DNA from: Syntrophaceae bacterium
Lineage (GTDB): Bacteria; Desulfobacterota; Syntrophia; Syntrophales; Smithellaceae
Direction: 5' to 3'
Assembly: GCA_018436925.1 (NCBI GenBank)
Contig: JAHDKI010000002.1
Span: 112,024 to 176,023, forward strand
DNA length: 64,000 nt
Positions 46,111 to 55,723 of the stretch are shown piece after piece. Every line of letters starts with the position of its first letter. Position 1 is the first letter of the stretch. The notes beneath the pieces were generated by a model. It ran no database searches. It was given only the letters and a program-made list of their open reading frames with translations, and was not told where the DNA came from. Made by a program: the position numbers and the translations under genes.

Positions 46111-46422
46111 ATGTACGCAATCATAAAAACAGGCGCGAAGCAATACAGGGTCAGTGAAGGCGACGTGCTCTCCGTCGAAAAACTCGCCGGTGAAAAAGGC
46201 TCGGAAGTCGTCTTCAACGACGTCTTGATGGTTTCGGACAAGGACAACGTCAAAATCGGCCGGCCGTTCGTCGAGGGCGCCAGCGTGACGGGGGAAATTG
46301 TCGGCCAGATTCAGGGACCGAAGCTGCTCATCTTCAAAATGAAACGCCGCAAGGGGTTCCGCAAGAAGACGGGGCATCGTCAGGAACTGACCAGCATGAA
46401 AATCAAAAAGATCACGGTGTAG
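46111..46422 (+). CDS. rplU: 50S ribosomal protein L21
   Basis: A 103-residue large-subunit protein that contacts 23S rRNA. It starts [20 protein letters not shown] and contains [20 protein letters not shown], the L21 signature. AAGGA lies upstream of the ATG. Its strong promoter and position 12 bases before rpmA make the ordinary L21-L27 operon. Confidence 0.97.
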   Translation: MYAIIKTGAKQYRVSEGDVLSVEKLAGEKGSEVVFNDVLMVSDKDNVKIGRPFVEGASVTGEIVGQIQGPKLLIFKMKRRKGFRKKTGHRQELTSMKIKKITV

Positions 46423-46434
46423 TCGGAGGACATC

Positions 46435-46692
46435 ATGGCACATAAAAAAGGACAGGGAAGCTCCCGCAACGGCAGAGACTCCAATTCACAGCGCCGCGGC
46501 GTGAAGGTCTTCGGCGGACAGAAAATCAACGCAGGCTCCATCATCGTCCGTCAGGTGGGAACCAAAATTCACCCGGGAACCAATGTCGGCATGGGCAAAG
46601 ACTACACGTTGTTTTCGCTGATCAACGGCGTGGTCAAGTTCGAGCGACTGGATAAGACCCGCAAAAAAGTCAGCGTCTACGCCGCCGCTTAA
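46435..46692 (+). CDS. rpmA: 50S ribosomal protein L27
   Basis: An 85-residue large-subunit protein near the peptidyl transferase centre. It starts [20 protein letters not shown], with no N-terminal extension to be cleaved as in Firmicutes. [20 protein letters not shown] is the L27 signature. A strong terminator follows before obgE. Confidence 0.97.
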   Translation: MAHKKGQGSSRNGRDSNSQRRGVKVFGGQKINAGSIIVRQVGTKIHPGTNVGMGKDYTLFSLINGVVKFERLDKTRKKVSVYAAA

Positions 46693-46717
46693 TCGGAAAG
46701 ATTACAACACCCTTCTT

Positions 46718-46748
46718 AAAGGCGCTTTTTTCAAAGCGCCTTTTTTTC
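46718..46748 (+). terminator. Strong intrinsic terminator after rpmA
   Basis: AAAGGCGCTTT pairs perfectly with AAAGCGCCTTT around a short loop, followed by a T run. It separates the ribosomal protein pair from obgE, which begins 16 bases later. Confidence 0.85.
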
Positions 46749-46763
46749 TTGCGGGATCACGAA

Positions 46764-47780
46764 ATGAAGTTTGTTGACGAAGCCAAAGTTTATGTCAAAG
46801 CCGGCCACGGCGGCCCGGGCTGCGTGAGCTTCCGCCGGGAGAAGTTCGTCCCGAAAGGCGGCCCCGACGGCGGCGACGGAGGCCGGGGCGGCGACGTGAT
46901 TTTCCGCGCGACGCGCTCGCATCATACCCTTCTGGATCTGAAGTACCGCCAGCATCTGTACGCCGCAAACGGAGGGCGCGGAGGCGGCAATAACCGCACG
47001 GGGCGCAGCGCGGAAGATATGATCGTCGACGTTCCGGTGGGAACGGTCTTTCGGAATTTTGAAACAGGCGACGCCCTGGCCGACTTGACCTCTGAAGGCC
47101 AGATCTTCATCGCGGCCAAAGGCGGCATCGGCGGCAAAGGCAACGCCCATTTCAAAACCTCCACCCATCAAACGCCGCGATTCGCCCAGGAAGGCATGGA
47201 GGGCGATGAATACACCCTGGTTCTGGAGTTGAAACTGCTGGCCGACGTGGGCCTCATCGGCTTTCCCAACGCGGGCAAGTCCACCTTCATCTCGCGCGTG
47301 TCGGCGGCCAGACCCAAAATCGCCGACTATCCCTTCACCACGCTGGTGCCGCATTTGGGCGTCGTCAAAATCGGCGACGCGCCCGACTTCGTCATCGCGG
47401 ATATTCCCGGCCTCATCGAAGGCGCGCACGAGGGACAGGGCATGGGCATCCAGTTTCTTCGCCATGTCGAACGCACGGCGGTGCTGCTGCATCTCATCGA
47501 CGTTTCCGACGAAGCCCGGGAAAACGCCTGGAAAAACTATACCGCCATCAATCGCGAACTGGCGCTGTACAATCCCGGCCTGGCTGAAAAGCCCCAGATC
47601 GTCGCCATCAACAAGATCGATCTGCCCCATGTTCGGGCCATCGCCAAAAAAGCGGTTGCGCAATTTTCGAAAAAAGGGATAATGCTCCATCCTTTTTCCG
47701 CCGCGACCGGCGAGGGATTGCAGACCATTATGGAAAAAATCATCACCCTTTTGCAAAACGCGGACACCTTCAAAGCATGA
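46764..47780 (+). CDS. obgE: Obg/CgtA GTPase
   Basis: A 338-residue ribosome-associated GTPase in 50S assembly and stringent control. The glycine-rich Obg fold comes first (VKAGHGGPGCVSFRREKFVP, GGDGGRGGDVIF), then the G domain with the P-loop GFPNAGKST near residue 166, DIPGLIEGAH and NKIDLP. No OCT extension is present. ATG 46764 is used. The C-terminus overlaps proB by 4 bases. Confidence 0.97.
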   Translation: MKFVDEAKVYVKAGHGGPGCVSFRREKFVPKGGPDGGDGGRGGDVIFRATRSHHTLLDLKYRQHLYAANGGRGGGNNRTGRSAEDMIVDVPVGTVFRNFETGDALADLTSEGQIFIAAKGGIGGKGNAHFKTSTHQTPRFAQEGMEGDEYTLVLELKLLADVGLIGFPNAGKSTFISRVSAARPKIADYPFTTLVPHLGVVKIGDAPDFVIADIPGLIEGAHEGQGMGIQFLRHVERTAVLLHLIDVSDEARENAWKNYTAINRELALYNPGLAEKPQIVAINKIDLPHVRAIAKKAVAQFSKKGIMLHPFSAATGEGLQTIMEKIITLLQNADTFKA

Positions 47781-48919
47781 ACGACATCCGTCTGGAAGCG
47801 CTGGCTTCCGTAAAAAGAATTCTCATCAAAGTCGGCTCGGCCGTGTTGACCGGCAAGGACGGTCTGGATCTGAAAGTGATTGCCCATCTGGTCAGCCAGA
47901 TGTGCGATCTGACGCGCCGCGGTTTTTCGATTGTCCTGGTGTCTTCCGGCGCCATCGCGTCGGGCAAACACCGCCTGGGCATTTCCGGCACACTCAAAAG
48001 CATTCCCGAAAAGCAGGCGGCCGCCGCCATCGGTCAGGGCCGGCTCATGCGCGTCTATTCCAAGGCGTTTGAAAAAAACAACCTCTACGTCGCCCAGATT
48101 CTTCTGACGCTTTCGGATCTGACCGAACGCCAGCGCTACCTCAATATCCGCAACACCCTCTCCACGCTGATGGACTGGCACGTCACGCCGATTATCAATG
48201 AAAACGACACCGTCGCCGTCGATGAAATCAAATTCGGAGACAACGACAATCTCGCCGCGATGATCGCCAATCTCGTCGGCGCCGATCTGTTTGTCAACCT
48301 CACCTCCACAGACGGCCTTTACGACTGCAATCCGCAAACGTCGAAGAAGGCAAAACGCATCGGCCTGGTCTGCGAAATCACGGACGCCATCGAAGCGATG
48401 GCGACCCAGGAAACCTCCTCGGTGGGCACCGGCGGCATGAAAAGCAAAGTGCTCGCGGCCCAGAAAGTCACGTCCATCGGCATCCCCTGCATCATCGCGC
48501 CGGGCAAGAACAAAGGCGTCCTTGCCGATATCATGGCCGGAAAAGACGTGGGCACGCTGTTTCTGCCCAAAGCGTCGCGCCTGGCCAGCCGGAAGTACTG
48601 GATCGCCAACACGCTCAAGCCCCGCGGACGCCTCACCATCGACGACGGCGCGAAACGCGCGCTTCTGGAAAAAGGCAAAAGCCTTCTGCCTTCCGGCGTG
48701 ACGGCCGTTGAAGGCGACTTCATCACGGGCGATCCGGTGGCCTGCGTGGACGCAGGCGGCGCGGTTTTGGCCAAAGGCCTGGTCAATTTCGACGCCGACG
48801 ATGTGCGCCGCATCATGGGGCTCAAGACATCGCAAATCCAGACGGTTTTAGGACACAGACATTACGATGAAGTCATCCATCGCGACAATCTGGTGCTGAC
48901 CGCCTTGTCCGGCAAATGA
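47777..48919 (+). CDS. proB: Glutamate 5-kinase
   Basis: Phosphorylates glutamate in proline synthesis. The 380-residue protein has IKVGSAVLTGKDGLDL, VSSGAIASGKHRLG, PIINENDTVAVDEIKFGDND and GTGGMKSKVLAAQ in the kinase domain. A C-terminal PUA domain (AKGLVNFDADDVRRIMGLKT) follows. It overlaps obgE by 4 bases, a frequent arrangement in deltaproteobacteria. proA is not in the window. Confidence 0.95.
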   Translation: MNDIRLEALASVKRILIKVGSAVLTGKDGLDLKVIAHLVSQMCDLTRRGFSIVLVSSGAIASGKHRLGISGTLKSIPEKQAAAAIGQGRLMRVYSKAFEKNNLYVAQILLTLSDLTERQRYLNIRNTLSTLMDWHVTPIINENDTVAVDEIKFGDNDNLAAMIANLVGADLFVNLTSTDGLYDCNPQTSKKAKRIGLVCEITDAIEAMATQETSSVGTGGMKSKVLAAQKVTSIGIPCIIAPGKNKGVLADIMAGKDVGTLFLPKASRLASRKYWIANTLKPRGRLTIDDGAKRALLEKGKSLLPSGVTAVEGDFITGDPVACVDAGGAVLAKGLVNFDADDVRRIMGLKTSQIQTVLGHRHYDEVIHRDNLVLTALSGK

Positions 48920-48991
48920 AACGGCATCGGGCTTCGGATCAGACCATCGGACAAACGCGCCTGCCGGCGCATCCATAGCAAAAGGAGGGTT

Positions 48992-49588
48992 ATGATGATT
49001 CCGTTTTTCGTATTGCTGGTCATTGTCGTCATTTTCGCCTTGTATTTCATCGGCATCTTCAACAAACTCGTCGCGCTTCGCAATCTGTATCTGAATGCCT
49101 TCAAACAGATCGACGTTCAGCTCAAGCGCCGCTACGACCTCATCCCCAACCTGGTGGAAACGGCCAAAGCCTATCTCTCGCATGAGCGGGCCACGCTCGA
49201 AGCCGTGATCGCCGCGCGCAATCAGGCGCTAGGCGCCGCCCGCGCCGCCGCGGCCGCGCCTGGAAACGCCGCCGCGATGATCGGACTGGGCCAGGCCGAA
49301 GGGGCCTTGGGCGCCGTCTTGTCGAAACTGATGGCCGTGGTGGAAGCCTACCCCGACCTCAAAGCCAACCAGACCATCCGGGAGCTGATGGAAGAGCTCA
49401 CCTCGACGGAAAACAAAATCGGCTTCGCCCGCCAGGCCTATAACGATGCGGTGATGATCTACAACACGAAGCGCGAGCAGTTTCCGGAAAACGTCATCTC
49501 CTCGACGTTCAACTTCGAGGCGGCCGCGCTTTTGGAATCGGTGGAAAAACCCGAAGAACGGGCCGCGCCGAAAGTGTCCTTTTCCTGA
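48992..49588 (+). CDS. lemA: LemA family membrane protein
   Basis: A 198-residue protein with one N-terminal membrane helix (PFFVLLVIVVIFALYFIGIF), then the LemA domain (AFKQIDVQLKRRYDLIPNLV; SHERATLEAVIAARNQAL). AAAGGAGGG lies just before the ATG. LemA proteins commonly sit next to membrane M48 proteases; here the protease gene follows by 23 bases. The role of LemA is unclear, and it may present or regulate the protease. Confidence 0.92.
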   Translation: MMIPFFVLLVIVVIFALYFIGIFNKLVALRNLYLNAFKQIDVQLKRRYDLIPNLVETAKAYLSHERATLEAVIAARNQALGAARAAAAAPGNAAAMIGLGQAEGALGAVLSKLMAVVEAYPDLKANQTIRELMEELTSTENKIGFARQAYNDAVMIYNTKREQFPENVISSTFNFEAAALLESVEKPEERAAPKVSFS

Positions 49589-49611
49589 CCGCCGCCTTGA
49601 GCTTCGGGTAG

Positions 49612-51624
49612 ATGCGCATGAACGCCGATTCGCCGACCGGGTTTTTCGCCAGGCAAGAGCGCGCGCAGAAAAACTGCCGCAAGCTGACGGCGGGGTTTGC
49701 GCTGGCGGTGTTGTTCATCGTGGGGGTGACGGCCGCGGCGTTGCGCCTGATCTGGTATGTTTACGCCGGCCTCCAATCCCATACGTTGATCAATCAGGCC
49801 GACGCCGGTCGCTACCGCGAAACAGCCGCCGCTTTTTCCCTTTTTGAGCCGGCGGCATTTCTGGGCGCGGCCCTGCTGGTTCTTTTCGTCATTCTGGCAG
49901 CAAGCTTTTACAAAATGCGCAAACTCCGCCGGGGCGGCGGCGCGGTCGCGCTCATGCTGGGCGGACGACTGATTGACGTGCGCCCCTCCGACGCAGATGA
50001 GCGGCGGCTGGTCAACGTCGTCGAAGAGATGGCCGTTGCTTCGGGCATCCCCGTACCGCTTGTTTTCGTCCTGGACGCCGAAAAGAGCATCAACGCGTTT
50101 GCTGCGGGACTTGCGCCCTCCGACGCGGCGATTGCCGTCACGCAGGGGGCGCTTACCAAACTGACCCGCGACGAACTCCAGGGGGTGATCGCGCACGAGT
50201 TTTCCCATATCCTCAACGGCGACATGCGCCTTAACCTCCAGGCCATCGGCATTCTCTACGGTATTTTGTTTCTGGGCATTATCGGCCGGCAGATCCTCCG
50301 CGGCGGAAAATACAGCGCTCGACTGGGCGTCGTGGCTTTGCTGGCGGGGGTGGCGCTCTCCGGAATCGGCCTGATCGGCACCTTTCTGGGACGCCTGCTG
50401 CAGTGCGCCATTTCCCGAAATCAGGAACGGCTTGCCGACGCCACGGCCGTTCAGTTCACCCGCAACCCTTTGGGGCTGGCCGGCGCGCTCAAAAAGATCG
50501 GAGGCTTCATGGGCGGCTCGCGCATTGCTTCGGAAAAGGCCCGGCAGGCCAGCCACCTCTTTTTCGGCGAAAGCCACCCCAACGATTTCTTTCTCTTTCT
50601 CAACACGCATCCGCCGCTCGATGAACGCATCCGCCTGCTGGATCCTTCGTTCGACGGAAAGTACACCAAAATCGCCGTCGATCCCGAACCGCTTAAAATT
50701 CATCCCCGCTATCGGGAAGCCTACCGCGGCGAGCTGCCCGGCCTTCCCACCGGATCGCCTCTGTGGGCGGCTATGCCTTCGGCGGCCGCTTTTGCCGTCG
50801 GCAATCCCCAATCTCCGCAGATTCAAGCCGCCTCGGACATCAACGCCGCCGTGCCCGACGCGCTCGACCGGATGCTGGCCACGCCGTCGGGCGCAGCCTC
50901 GATCATCTTCGCGCTTTTGATGACCCAATGCCAGTCCGCCCAACGGGCTGCTCAGGAACAGGCCCTGGGCCGGGTTTTAGTCCTCAAAGGCGAGACGGCC
51001 ATTGTTTTTCACCTGTGCCGGGAAATGGACAAGCTCGATGCGCGCTTTCGACTGCCGCTTCTGGAGCTGGCCATGCCGTCGCTTCGGACGCTCACCGGCC
51101 TGGAAAAGCGAAACTTTCTTCTGATTCTGGACACGCTTATCGCCGCGGACCGCCGCGTCACCTTGTTTGAACTGACCGCTTCGTGGATTCTGCACCAGTA
51201 CCTGGACGATTCCCGAAAACTTTTTTCGCAGGCCACCTATTTCACCTTTGCGGCGATCGGTCATGACGTCATCGTGTTGCTTGCCGCCCTGGCCCGCGCA
51301 GGCCATCCGGATGATCCCGACGCGGCCCTTCGCGCCTTCCGGGCGGGCGTCGCGAAGATTTCCGGCCTTGCCGCGAAAAATCCGCAAATGCCCGCGGGCG
51401 GAACTGCCTCCTATGCCCAACTGGACGCTTCGCTTAAAAAACTTCAGGCCGCTTCTTTCTCCATCAAAGAAACCATCGTCTCAGCTTGCGCGCACTGCGT
51501 TTTCGCCGACCGGGCCGTGACGCCGGAAGAAGGCGAACTGCTGCGCATCGTCGCGCTGGCGCTGGATTGTCCGCTTCCGCCTTTTTCCTCCGTGAACGAT
51601 CCGGAAAAAGATCTGATCGCTTGA
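49612..51624 (+). CDS. Membrane M48 metalloprotease with TerB-like C-terminal extension
   Basis: A 670-residue HtpX-type protease. Two membrane helices (residues about 22-46 and 80-100) are followed by the zinc motif VIAHEFSHILNGDMRLNLQA, with HEFSH near residue 195 and the third ligand in NQERLADATAVQFTRNP near residue 272. Unlike HtpX it continues for about 350 residues. The end (CAHCVFADRAVTPEEGELLR) is like a TerB-type helical domain. It follows lemA and probably degrades misfolded membrane proteins. The start could be ATG 49618. Confidence 0.87.
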   Translation: MRMNADSPTGFFARQERAQKNCRKLTAGFALAVLFIVGVTAAALRLIWYVYAGLQSHTLINQADAGRYRETAAAFSLFEPAAFLGAALLVLFVILAASFYKMRKLRRGGGAVALMLGGRLIDVRPSDADERRLVNVVEEMAVASGIPVPLVFVLDAEKSINAFAAGLAPSDAAIAVTQGALTKLTRDELQGVIAHEFSHILNGDMRLNLQAIGILYGILFLGIIGRQILRGGKYSARLGVVALLAGVALSGIGLIGTFLGRLLQCAISRNQERLADATAVQFTRNPLGLAGALKKIGGFMGGSRIASEKARQASHLFFGESHPNDFFLFLNTHPPLDERIRLLDPSFDGKYTKIAVDPEPLKIHPRYREAYRGELPGLPTGSPLWAAMPSAAAFAVGNPQSPQIQAASDINAAVPDALDRMLATPSGAASIIFALLMTQCQSAQRAAQEQALGRVLVLKGETAIVFHLCREMDKLDARFRLPLLELAMPSLRTLTGLEKRNFLLILDTLIAADRRVTLFELTASWILHQYLDDSRKLFSQATYFTFAAIGHDVIVLLAALARAGHPDDPDAALRAFRAGVAKISGLAAKNPQMPAGGTASYAQLDASLKKLQAASFSIKETIVSACAHCVFADRAVTPEEGELLRIVALALDCPLPPFSSVNDPEKDLIA

Positions 51625-51831
51625 AAAAAAAATCAGGCAAAACTCGACCGGCGGCGGGAAAAATCTTCCCTGCTTTTTTCCCGGCCCGGCACGCGCCGAC
51701 CTCCGGTATTCTTTTTATCTTTTAATTCCGAATAGTTGAAGACACCACGCCCGTTTTTGAAACGATGGCACGGTTTCTGAAAAGAAATCCGTTCAAAACA
51801 AGATTCTCAAACCGTTGGGGGAGGTCAAAAT

Positions 51832-52641
51832 ATGCTGATTCAGGTCATGTTATCGCTTGCACTGCTGGCAACCGTCTTCACGCTGGCGTTTCAGACCCAG
51901 GCCGCCACGCTGGGCGTCGCATCCGCCATGAACGCCTTGATGATGGTCGCAGGCGGCACGGCGGCGGCTACGCTGCTGGCATACCCGTTTTCCAAAATCA
52001 TTCAAAGCGCAAAAGACGTCATCCGGGCCTTCCAAAGCGAGAACGACACGGAAGAAACCATTAAGATTCTCGTCCACCTGGCCCGCGTCGCCCGAAAGAA
52101 AGGCTTACCGGCGCTCGACCACGAAGAAGACGCGATTCCCGACGGCCTGATCAAAACCGGCGTCGGACTGATTGCCTATCGTTTCAACCGCAAAGACATC
52201 GAACAGATCCTGCGCAAAGAAGCGCTTTTTACTTACAAACAATATGAAACCGCGCATAAAATTCTTTACAGCATGGCCCGCGTCGCCCCGGCCATGGGGC
52301 TTGCGGGCACCGTGGTGGGCCTGATCCGCATGTTTTCCCAGATCGGCAGCCCGGAAAATCTCATCGGCTTCATGGCCGGCGCGCTTCTGAGCACCCTGTT
52401 CGGCGTTGTGGCGGCCAACCTGGCTTTGATGCCCCTGTGCAACAAGCTTCGGGATTTCATGGACCAGGAACTCGTGCGGATGGAGATCATCGAAGAGGGC
52501 ATCCTGGACATTCTCGACCAGGAGCATCCCCGCGCCATGGAATACAAGCTCGAAAGCCTCGCGGGCATTCGCAGCGAGCCTGCAACCGAGGTTCCGGCCC
52601 TGGCGCAGGAAGCCACGCAACCCCAAAGACAAAACGGATGA
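51832..52641 (+). CDS. motA: Flagellar motor stator protein MotA-like
   Basis: A 269-residue inner-membrane stator subunit, part of the proton or sodium channel that drives rotation. The conserved segment RVAPAMGLAGTVVGLIRMFS near residue 155 and the closing helix LLSTLFGVVAANLALMPLCN are typical. The cytoplasmic loop VLHLARVARKKGLPALDHEE-like region (LVHLARVARKKGLPALDHEE) is the torque loop. GGGGAGG is before the ATG. Its stop overlaps a possible motB start. Confidence 0.9.
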   Translation: MLIQVMLSLALLATVFTLAFQTQAATLGVASAMNALMMVAGGTAAATLLAYPFSKIIQSAKDVIRAFQSENDTEETIKILVHLARVARKKGLPALDHEEDAIPDGLIKTGVGLIAYRFNRKDIEQILRKEALFTYKQYETAHKILYSMARVAPAMGLAGTVVGLIRMFSQIGSPENLIGFMAGALLSTLFGVVAANLALMPLCNKLRDFMDQELVRMEIIEEGILDILDQEHPRAMEYKLESLAGIRSEPATEVPALAQEATQPQRQNG

Positions 52642-52649
52642 GGCGGACA

Positions 52650-53417
52650 ATGAAACGTCCCGATTCATTTGCGCAGATGACCTTCAAAAAAACCACGGCG
52701 CCTCTGCATCAGAGGAAGCGGCCAGCGGACACGGAGGGCGGCCAGGAAATCTGGCTTCTGACCATGAGCGATCTGATGATGCTGCTGATGATCTTTTTCA
52801 TTCTCTTTTTCACCATCATCTACGCCAGGCATTTAAGCGCCCGGCCGGCAACGGCCGACGTCAACGTCGAAGCGGCCGCAAGCGAGCCGGAAGCTCAGCC
52901 TGCAATCACCAAGGAGCCTGTGCCGCCGCCCGCGCAAGTCGCCCGTGAGCAGGCGGAGCCAATGGATGCGACTTTTTCGGAGCTTCAGCGGACGCTTGCC
53001 CAAAGCAGCGGCTGGCAGGATGTTCTCATTGAACGCCGACGGGAGAACCTCGTGCTCACCTTTCCAGAACAGATTATTTTCGATTCGGGCCAGGCCGACC
53101 TGAAAACAGCGGCCCAGCCGGTTTTGCAGACCATCGCACAATTCATCGACGCGCACCCCGCCCTCGTGGTGGAAATCCAGGGGCACACCGACAGCCGCCC
53201 CATCCGCAATCTGCGCTATCCCTCCAACTGGGAACTTTCCGCCGCCCGGGCAACCCAGGTCGCCAGAGCGCTGGTGGATCGGGGCATATCGCCTGTGCGC
53301 ATCACCGCCAGGGGTTTTGGAGAATATCATCCCGTTTCGGACAATGAGACGGAAGAAGGCCGCGGAAAAAACCGCCGCGTCGAAATCCGCCTGGCTGCGA
53401 CCCCGACAGAAGGCTAG
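52650..53417 (+). CDS. motB: Flagellar motor stator protein MotB-like
   Basis: A 255-residue partner of MotA. The single membrane helix contains the channel Asp in LLTMSDLMMLLMIFFILFFT near residue 35. The C-terminal OmpA-like domain binds peptidoglycan (PALVVEIQGHTDSRPIRNLR, NWELSAARATQVARALVDRG, then GRGKNRRVEIRL). ATG 52650 with GAGG upstream is used; an ATG at 52638 overlapping the motA stop is possible. No other flagellar gene is in the window. Confidence 0.9.
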   Translation: MKRPDSFAQMTFKKTTAPLHQRKRPADTEGGQEIWLLTMSDLMMLLMIFFILFFTIIYARHLSARPATADVNVEAAASEPEAQPAITKEPVPPPAQVAREQAEPMDATFSELQRTLAQSSGWQDVLIERRRENLVLTFPEQIIFDSGQADLKTAAQPVLQTIAQFIDAHPALVVEIQGHTDSRPIRNLRYPSNWELSAARATQVARALVDRGISPVRITARGFGEYHPVSDNETEEGRGKNRRVEIRLAATPTEG

Positions 53418-53520
53418 AATCCGGTTTTTAACGCAAAGCCCTTTTTGAGCCGGTTCTGAAACAGGGCCGGGCGGAGGGCTTCGGCCCGTTCACCGGCCGT
53501 CAAAGAAAGCGACTATTGGC

Positions 53521-53549
53521 TTGACAGACATGGCCGGTCTTTTTATAGT
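53521..53549 (+). promoter_or_regulatory. Strong sigma-70 promoter of the DUF4124 gene
   Basis: TTGACA at 53521-53526, a 17-base spacer and TATAGT at 53544-53549. The gene starts 103 bases downstream, which leaves a long untranslated leader. The upstream part of the gap, after motB, holds no clear terminator. Confidence 0.6.
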
Positions 53550-53651
53550 TTCCACCCAGGAGGGCCGTTTCTTCTTTTCTGCGCTTGGCCCGTAACCATC
53601 ACCTTGCGGCAATGAAGCAAAAAGCCGTTCAAACAAAGAAAGGGGCGCCCG

Positions 53652-54173
53652 ATGCGAAAAACCTTCTGCACGCTTTTTTTTGCTTTCTTGTTTTTGCTGT
53701 GTGCCGCCGGGGCAAACGCTGAATTTTATGAATGGGTGGATGAAGACGGCAACGTGCATATCACCAACACGCCCGTTGACAGAGGCAAAGACAACCGGAA
53801 AATAAAATCGCTCTCCGGAGAAAAGGCTCCAAAGAGCGCCAAAAAATCGGACCAAAGCTCAGACGAATGGTTTGGTTGCGGAGAACGCTATTATCGGGCG
53901 GGGGTCGAGGCTTCCGAGTATCTTGAAGAGCAGGAAGGCTGGGACACCAAGCCCATATTTGATCCATACTACCGCCAATTCGGCAATGGCAACCAGCTGA
54001 CGTACCATTTTTCCGCTAAATTGCCCCAACAAGAAGTCAGCGCTATGGGCTGCTCCTCCGGCCTTCTGACAGTCAAGGTGAAAACGGAAGAAGACATGAC
54101 AACCCGCAAATGCCGGATTCTGGGCGTTGAGCTGGGGGAAAGACGGTATGAACCGGCTCGCTGCCGAAAATAA
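53652..54173 (+). CDS. DUF4124 domain-containing exported protein
   Basis: A 173-residue exported protein. A signal peptide (CTLFFAFLFLLCAAGANAEF) is cut near residue 24. The DUF4124 motif FYEWVDEDGNVHITNTPVDR follows. The C-terminus (GELTVKVKTEED-like LLTVKVKTEEDMTTRKCRIL) holds a Cys pair with the one near WFGCGERYY. DUF4124 is a small beta domain of envelope proteins, function unknown. It is the last rightward gene before the leftward accessory block. Confidence 0.83.
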   Translation: MRKTFCTLFFAFLFLLCAAGANAEFYEWVDEDGNVHITNTPVDRGKDNRKIKSLSGEKAPKSAKKSDQSSDEWFGCGERYYRAGVEASEYLEEQEGWDTKPIFDPYYRQFGNGNQLTYHFSAKLPQQEVSAMGCSSGLLTVKVKTEEDMTTRKCRILGVELGERRYEPARCRK

Positions 54174-54287
54174 GGATCGGATGAGGCGCGATGTCGATGC
54201 GCCGCCGATAAAGGGTGAACCGCCGCCCGGCCCGAACCCCAAAAAGCCGCAATCAGGCCAACCGGATGATGATGCGGCGCCCGGCAT

Positions 54288-55091
54288 TCAGGCTTTTCCA
54301 AAGGCTTTGAAGAAAGTGTAGCAAAACGTGCCGTCCGGTTCGGTCGTCCGATAAAGGTCCGCAATGCCTTTGTCGAACGCGGCGTCCTCGATAATGCCCG
54401 CCTCGATGGCCGATTGACGGATCCCCTCAATCATCGCCGTGAAGGTCTTTTTAGTAAATCCATCGACCAGCTCCGGTTTGCTTGCGTCCACATACACCAT
54501 TCGGGGAGACACCCGCACATCGCCATAGCCCGCATTCATCAGCAGGGGATACAGCGACCGCCCAATCAGGGCGTTTCCGCCGGCGCGAGACTGCAGTTCG
54601 ATCTGACAGCGAATCGCGGCAAGCGCGTGGGTGCTGTCAGGATGAAAATAGGCCGATCCGTGGTCGCCTTCAATGACTGTAATCGTCCCGCCCGGCCGCA
54701 AAAATGTCTTCAGCTTCCGCAGGGCCGCGCCTGGCTCTTTGAGATGCTCCAAAACAAAGCAGACAAAAACGTGATCAAACGATCCGGCGGCAAACGGCAA
54801 ATCAAAGATATCCCCCTGCTGGAAGCGCACATTGGTCAAGCCTGCGGCCTGGGCCGCTTGTCGGGCCTGCGCAATTGACTTTGCCGAGATGTCAACCGAC
54901 ACAATGGACGCCTCCGGGCTGTTGCCGGCCAGCGTCACCGTTTGCGCCCCGACGCCGCAACCGGCTTCCAAAACGCGGCACCCGGCCGGATAAACGGTGT
55001 CGGAATGCAGCAGATCGACCAGCGTTGTCGCCTGATCCTGCAAACGGCTTGCCTCTTGCGGATCGTACCCGTGGACGTAGGCATTTGTCAT
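54288..55091 (-). CDS. Class I SAM-dependent methyltransferase
   Basis: A 267-residue methyltransferase. Motif I is VLEAGCGVGAQTVTLAGNSP near residue 45, with IVSVDISAKSIAQAR, RFQQGDIFDLPFAAGSFDHV and VCFVLEHLKEP after it. ATG 55091 with GGGAGAAG upstream replaces a longer open frame. The C-terminal third, with DASKPELVDGFTKKTFTAMI, resembles methyltransferases acting on small molecules. It is the leftmost gene of the minus-strand accessory block; whether it is a cassette is unclear. Confidence 0.83.
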   Translation of the reverse strand: MTNAYVHGYDPQEASRLQDQATTLVDLLHSDTVYPAGCRVLEAGCGVGAQTVTLAGNSPEASIVSVDISAKSIAQARQAAQAAGLTNVRFQQGDIFDLPFAAGSFDHVFVCFVLEHLKEPGAALRKLKTFLRPGGTITVIEGDHGSAYFHPDSTHALAAIRCQIELQSRAGGNALIGRSLYPLLMNAGYGDVRVSPRMVYVDASKPELVDGFTKKTFTAMIEGIRQSAIEAGIIEDAAFDKGIADLYRTTEPDGTFCYTFFKAFGKA

Positions 55092-55167
55092 CTTTTTCTT
55101 CTCCCGGTATAGCGTTGACACAAGCCGGCGCGGCTCTGCGCCGCGTCCGTCGAAGCGCATGTCTGGA

Positions 55168-55662
55168 TCAGCTTTTCTTAACCTCGCATGCCATGAAAGT
55201 GACACGGAAAGGCAAATGAGCAAACGCCTTCGTCTCGCCTTCAACAAATCCGAGGCCCAGATACCAGTTTTTCAGCTCATGATGATCGGCGATCATGCCC
55301 AGGCTCACAGACCGAATACCAAGACGTTTTGCCTCCGACAACACATGGTAAACCAGCGCTTTCCCGAACCCCTGTCTGCGCTGATCGGGAAGCACCGCAA
55401 GACGTTCAAGATAGCACACCTCATCGTTTGACGGTTCGAGAGCAACGCATCCCGCAGCGCGGCTGTCCTTGTCAAGAATGAAATAGACGACCCCCCGCGC
55501 AACATCCTTTTGTATCCAGTCCACTGTGCAATTTGACGGATGGCGCGGAGCGTTGTGCAGGGTCAGACCAAAGCGCTGGGCGACATCCTGAAACGAGCTT
55601 CGGATCATTTCGGCCAAAACAGGGGCATCGTCTTTTGTGCAGGTACGGATCTGTATGCTCAT
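55168..55662 (-). CDS. GNAT family N-acetyltransferase
   Basis: A 164-residue GNAT enzyme. Typical parts are IRTCTKDDAPVLAEMIRSSF at the start, EVCYLERLAVLPDQRRQGFG with the acetyl-CoA loop, KALVYHVLSEAKRLGIRSVS and KNWYLGLGFVEGE. It probably acetylates a small amine; the substrate is unknown. ATG 55662 is taken as start; a longer frame is not GNAT-like and overlaps the next gene. It is one of two short GNATs in this block. Confidence 0.84.
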   Translation of the reverse strand: MSIQIRTCTKDDAPVLAEMIRSSFQDVAQRFGLTLHNAPRHPSNCTVDWIQKDVARGVVYFILDKDSRAAGCVALEPSNDEVCYLERLAVLPDQRRQGFGKALVYHVLSEAKRLGIRSVSLGMIADHHELKNWYLGLGFVEGETKAFAHLPFRVTFMACEVKKS

Positions 55663-55723
55663 CGCTTCGTATCGTCGATTTCTTCTGCCGGAAAAACTCA
55701 GCCGTAGCGCAACGCGACCAGAT

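Noticed and set aside
54148..54321. Short open frame of 57 codons, rich in Pro and Lys, after the DUF4124 gene
   Set aside because: It overlaps the end of the DUF4124 gene and the 3' end of the methyltransferase on the other strand, with no SD and low-complexity content.
55663..55723. Possible attC between the second lipoprotein and the GNAT gene at 55168
   Set aside because: GTTGCGC is present, but there is no partner core and no palindrome in 61 bases.
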